Below are positions 32,453 through 34,009 of a stretch of 34,009 nucleotides of DNA, piece by piece. The position numbers and the translations under genes were made by a program. Within the stretch, counting starts at the first letter, position 1, and the number at the start of each line of letters is the position of its first letter. The stretch covers positions 1 to 34,009 of the forward strand of contig JAGTRY010000032.1 in the NCBI GenBank assembly GCA_018262235.1, read 5' to 3'. The notes under the pieces are model-generated. The model saw nothing but the letters and a program-made list of their open reading frames with translations. It searched no databases and was not told the DNA's origin. This DNA is from Pseudomonadota bacterium. Its GTDB lineage: Bacteria > Pseudomonadota > Gammaproteobacteria > Burkholderiales > Rhodocyclaceae.

Positions 32453-33532
32453 TCATCCCAGATATGCCTTGAATGCGCTGTCGATACCGGCTTCGAGCTC
32501 CACCGCCGCCTTCCACCCCAGCGCATTCAAACGTGAGCTATCCATCAGCTTGCGCGGCGTGCCATCCGGCTTGGTGGCATCAAATTCAATCGCCCCCTTG
32601 TAGCCCACGACCTTGGCGACCAGTTCCGCCACCTCGCGAATCGTCACGTCCGTGCCATAGCCAACATTGATGTGGCTGCACATTGGGCTGGTGTTGGCGG
32701 CGTAGGTGGCGTTGTCCAGATTCATCACGTAGATGCTGGCTGCGGCCATGTCGTCGACGTGGAGAAATTCGCGATAGGGCGTGCCGGTGCCCCAGAGGGT
32801 CACCGCGTTGCGTGGGCTGATGACGGAGCTCGGGGTAATGGTGGCGGCTTCGGGGTCCAGACCGATCATCGCCTTGATGTCTTTGGGGATTTCGCCGTAT
32901 TTCTGTTCGTTGGCGATGATGCCTTGGATATCACCTTCCATCGCCAGCTTGGCGAGGTGGAATTTGCGAATCATGGCAGGCAGTACGTGGCTATTGGCGA
33001 GGTGGTAGTTGTCACCCGGACCATAGAGGTTGGTGGGCATCACGCTGCGGTAATCCACGCCATATTGGCGGTTGTAGCTCTCGCAGAGTTTGATGCCGGC
33101 GATTTTGGCGATGGCATAGGGCTCGTTGGTGGGTTCCAGAATACCAGTGAGCAATGCATCTTCGCGCATGGGCTGAGGCACTGCGCGCGGATAGATGCAA
33201 CTGGAGCCGAGGAACAGCAGTTTATTGATGCCAGCGCGCCAGGCTTCGTGAATGACGCTGGTTTCAATCATCAGGTTGGAATAGATGAATTCGGCGGGAT
33301 AGGTATTGTTGGCGTGAATGCCGCCGACTTTGGCTGCAGCGAGGTAGACCTGGGTGGGTTTTTCGGCCTCGAAGAACGCACGGACAGCGGCCGGATCGGT
33401 GAGGTCAAGCTCTTTATGCGTTTTGACAACCAAACACTCCGGGCTTAAGCCCTGAGCGAGAAGCTGACGAACGATGGCGGAGCCGACCATGCCACGGTGG
33501 CCGGCGACGTAGATCTTTTCTTGAGTGCTCAT
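32453..33532 (-). CDS. fcl: GDP-L-fucose synthase (GDP-4-keto-6-deoxymannose epimerase/reductase)
   Basis: The product is 359 residues, an extended SDR. The NADP site GHRGMVGS is at residues 11-18, the catalytic serine block [10 protein letters not shown] near 108-116, and Y-x3-K as YAIAK at 139-143. It converts GDP-4-keto-6-deoxy-D-mannose to GDP-L-fucose in the cytoplasm. E. coli Fcl has about 321 residues; the extra length is a segment near residues 195-235 ([20 protein letters not shown]), seen in a subgroup of the family. The partner gmd is not in the window and may lie to the right. The neighbouring fucosyltransferase-like gene is a likely consumer of the product. Confidence 0.93.
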   Translation of the reverse strand: MSTQEKIYVAGHRGMVGSAIVRQLLAQGLSPECLVVKTHKELDLTDPAAVRAFFEAEKPTQVYLAAAKVGGIHANNTYPAEFIYSNLMIETSVIHEAWRAGINKLLFLGSSCIYPRAVPQPMREDALLTGILEPTNEPYAIAKIAGIKLCESYNRQYGVDYRSVMPTNLYGPGDNYHLANSHVLPAMIRKFHLAKLAMEGDIQGIIANEQKYGEIPKDIKAMIGLDPEAATITPSSVISPRNAVTLWGTGTPYREFLHVDDMAAASIYVMNLDNATYAANTSPMCSHINVGYGTDVTIREVAELVAKVVGYKGAIEFDATKPDGTPRKLMDSSRLNALGWKAAVELEAGIDSAFKAYLG

Positions 33533-33572
33533 ATCCGAATCTCTTTTCCAATCTATGGGTCCTGGCCTGCAC

Positions 33573-34009
33573 CAGGGTGACGGCTATTTTGCTGCTCCGG
33601 ACTCGGGCATTAGCCGTGAGTCCTTTAAAAGCTTCGCGGCTGACAGCCGCTCCTACAAATTCGAATGCTTCGCGACGTGGACGTCGCTCCTACAGTGCTG
33701 GCCTCATCTGGTCTGTGCCAGGGTGACGGCTATTTTGCTGCTCCGGACTCGGGCATTAGCAGTGAGTCCTTTAAAAGCTTCGCGGCTGATAGCCGCTCCT
33801 ACAAATTCGAATGCTTCGCGACGTGGACGTCGCTCCTACAGTGCTGGCCTCATTCTGGCCTGTACCAGGGTGACGGCTATTTTGCTGCTGCTCCAGACTC
33901 GGGCATTAGTCGTGAGTCCTTTAAAAGCTTCGCGGCTGATAGCCGCTCCTACAAATTCAAATACTTCGCGACGTGGACGCCGCTCCCACAGTACTGGCCT
34001 CATTCTGGT
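33573..34009 (-). repeat. three tandem ~147-bp units, each with two GTAG-headed REP elements
   Basis: Units start at 33573, 33719 and 33866 (CAGGGTGACGGCTATTTTGC). Each contains GGACTC/GAGTCC arms and two REPs in the same orientation on the minus strand. REP-a is at 33631-33656, 33777-33802 and 33927-33952. REP-b is at 33667-33693, 33813-33839 and 33963-33989. On the minus strand both begin GTAGGAGC, then a palindrome, then GCGAAG. The third REP-b has lost its head (GTGG). The array continues to the window edge, so the copy number is a minimum. No gene is seen in 33533-34009. Confidence 0.92.

Noticed and set aside
32672-33448. Plus-strand frame of 258 codons
   Set aside because: It is antisense to fcl, whose SDR motifs are complete.
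33573-34009. CRISPR array at the right end
   Set aside because: The repeated unit is about 147 bases including the spacers; spacers are not unique and each unit holds REP palindromes, so it is a tandem REP array.

Overview
The window reads as a chromosomal segment of a moderately GC-rich Gram-negative bacterium. It carries outer-membrane proteins, a Wzx/Wzy-type exopolysaccharide locus and lipoproteins. The EpsE/EpsL export pair, the ZrgA-type zinc operon and the GTAG-headed REP elements point to a betaproteobacterium; that assignment is an inference from gene content, not from a marker gene.

Left part (1-5.4 kb, minus strand): a single-direction metal-uptake operon. In order of transcription it holds a small CxxC membrane protein, an outer-membrane barrel with a coiled-coil N-terminus, a ZnuA-type binding protein, a ZnuB-type permease, a ZrgA/DUF2796 periplasmic protein, a LolD/MacB-type ATPase and an FtsX/MacB-type permease cut by the window edge. 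No ZnuC-type ATPase is present. Nested palindromes upstream of the first gene are a good candidate for a Zur operator. Middle-left (5.7-12.6 kb): an outer-membrane factor plus periplasmic adaptor without an inner-membrane pump, a VOC-fold protein, a flavin-reductase-like protein, an SGNH esterase lipoprotein and a TPR-methyltransferase fusion.

Centre and right (12.6-33.5 kb, all minus strand): an exopolysaccharide locus. The export and control block (12.6-19.9 kb) has a Wzy_C-type polymerase/ligase, the EpsL barrel, a short EpsE export protein, a Wzc-type tyrosine autokinase, a PHP-type tyrosine phosphatase and a TPR protein. An Ala-rich secreted protein built of 14-residue repeats and a HEPN/MNT toxin-antitoxin pair follow. 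The repeat-unit block (22.4-33.5 kb) holds GDP-L-fucose synthase, a fucosyltransferase-like protein, two GT4 enzymes, a Wzx flippase, an AT-rich Wzy polymerase, a GT2 enzyme, a DUF1016 nuclease and a WcaI-like glycosyltransferase.

The most interesting structure is in that last block. The glycan-specific genes (25.27-32.30 kb) are bracketed by two gene stumps: a 3' stump of a second fcl at one end and a 5' stump of a second wcaI-like gene at the other. Intact versions of both genes lie just outside. This looks like the scar of a swapped exopolysaccharide cassette. The intact wcaI-like gene also carries three in-frame insertions made of dispersed palindromic repeats, one being a REP element whose near-identical copies form a ~147-bp tandem array at the right end of the window.
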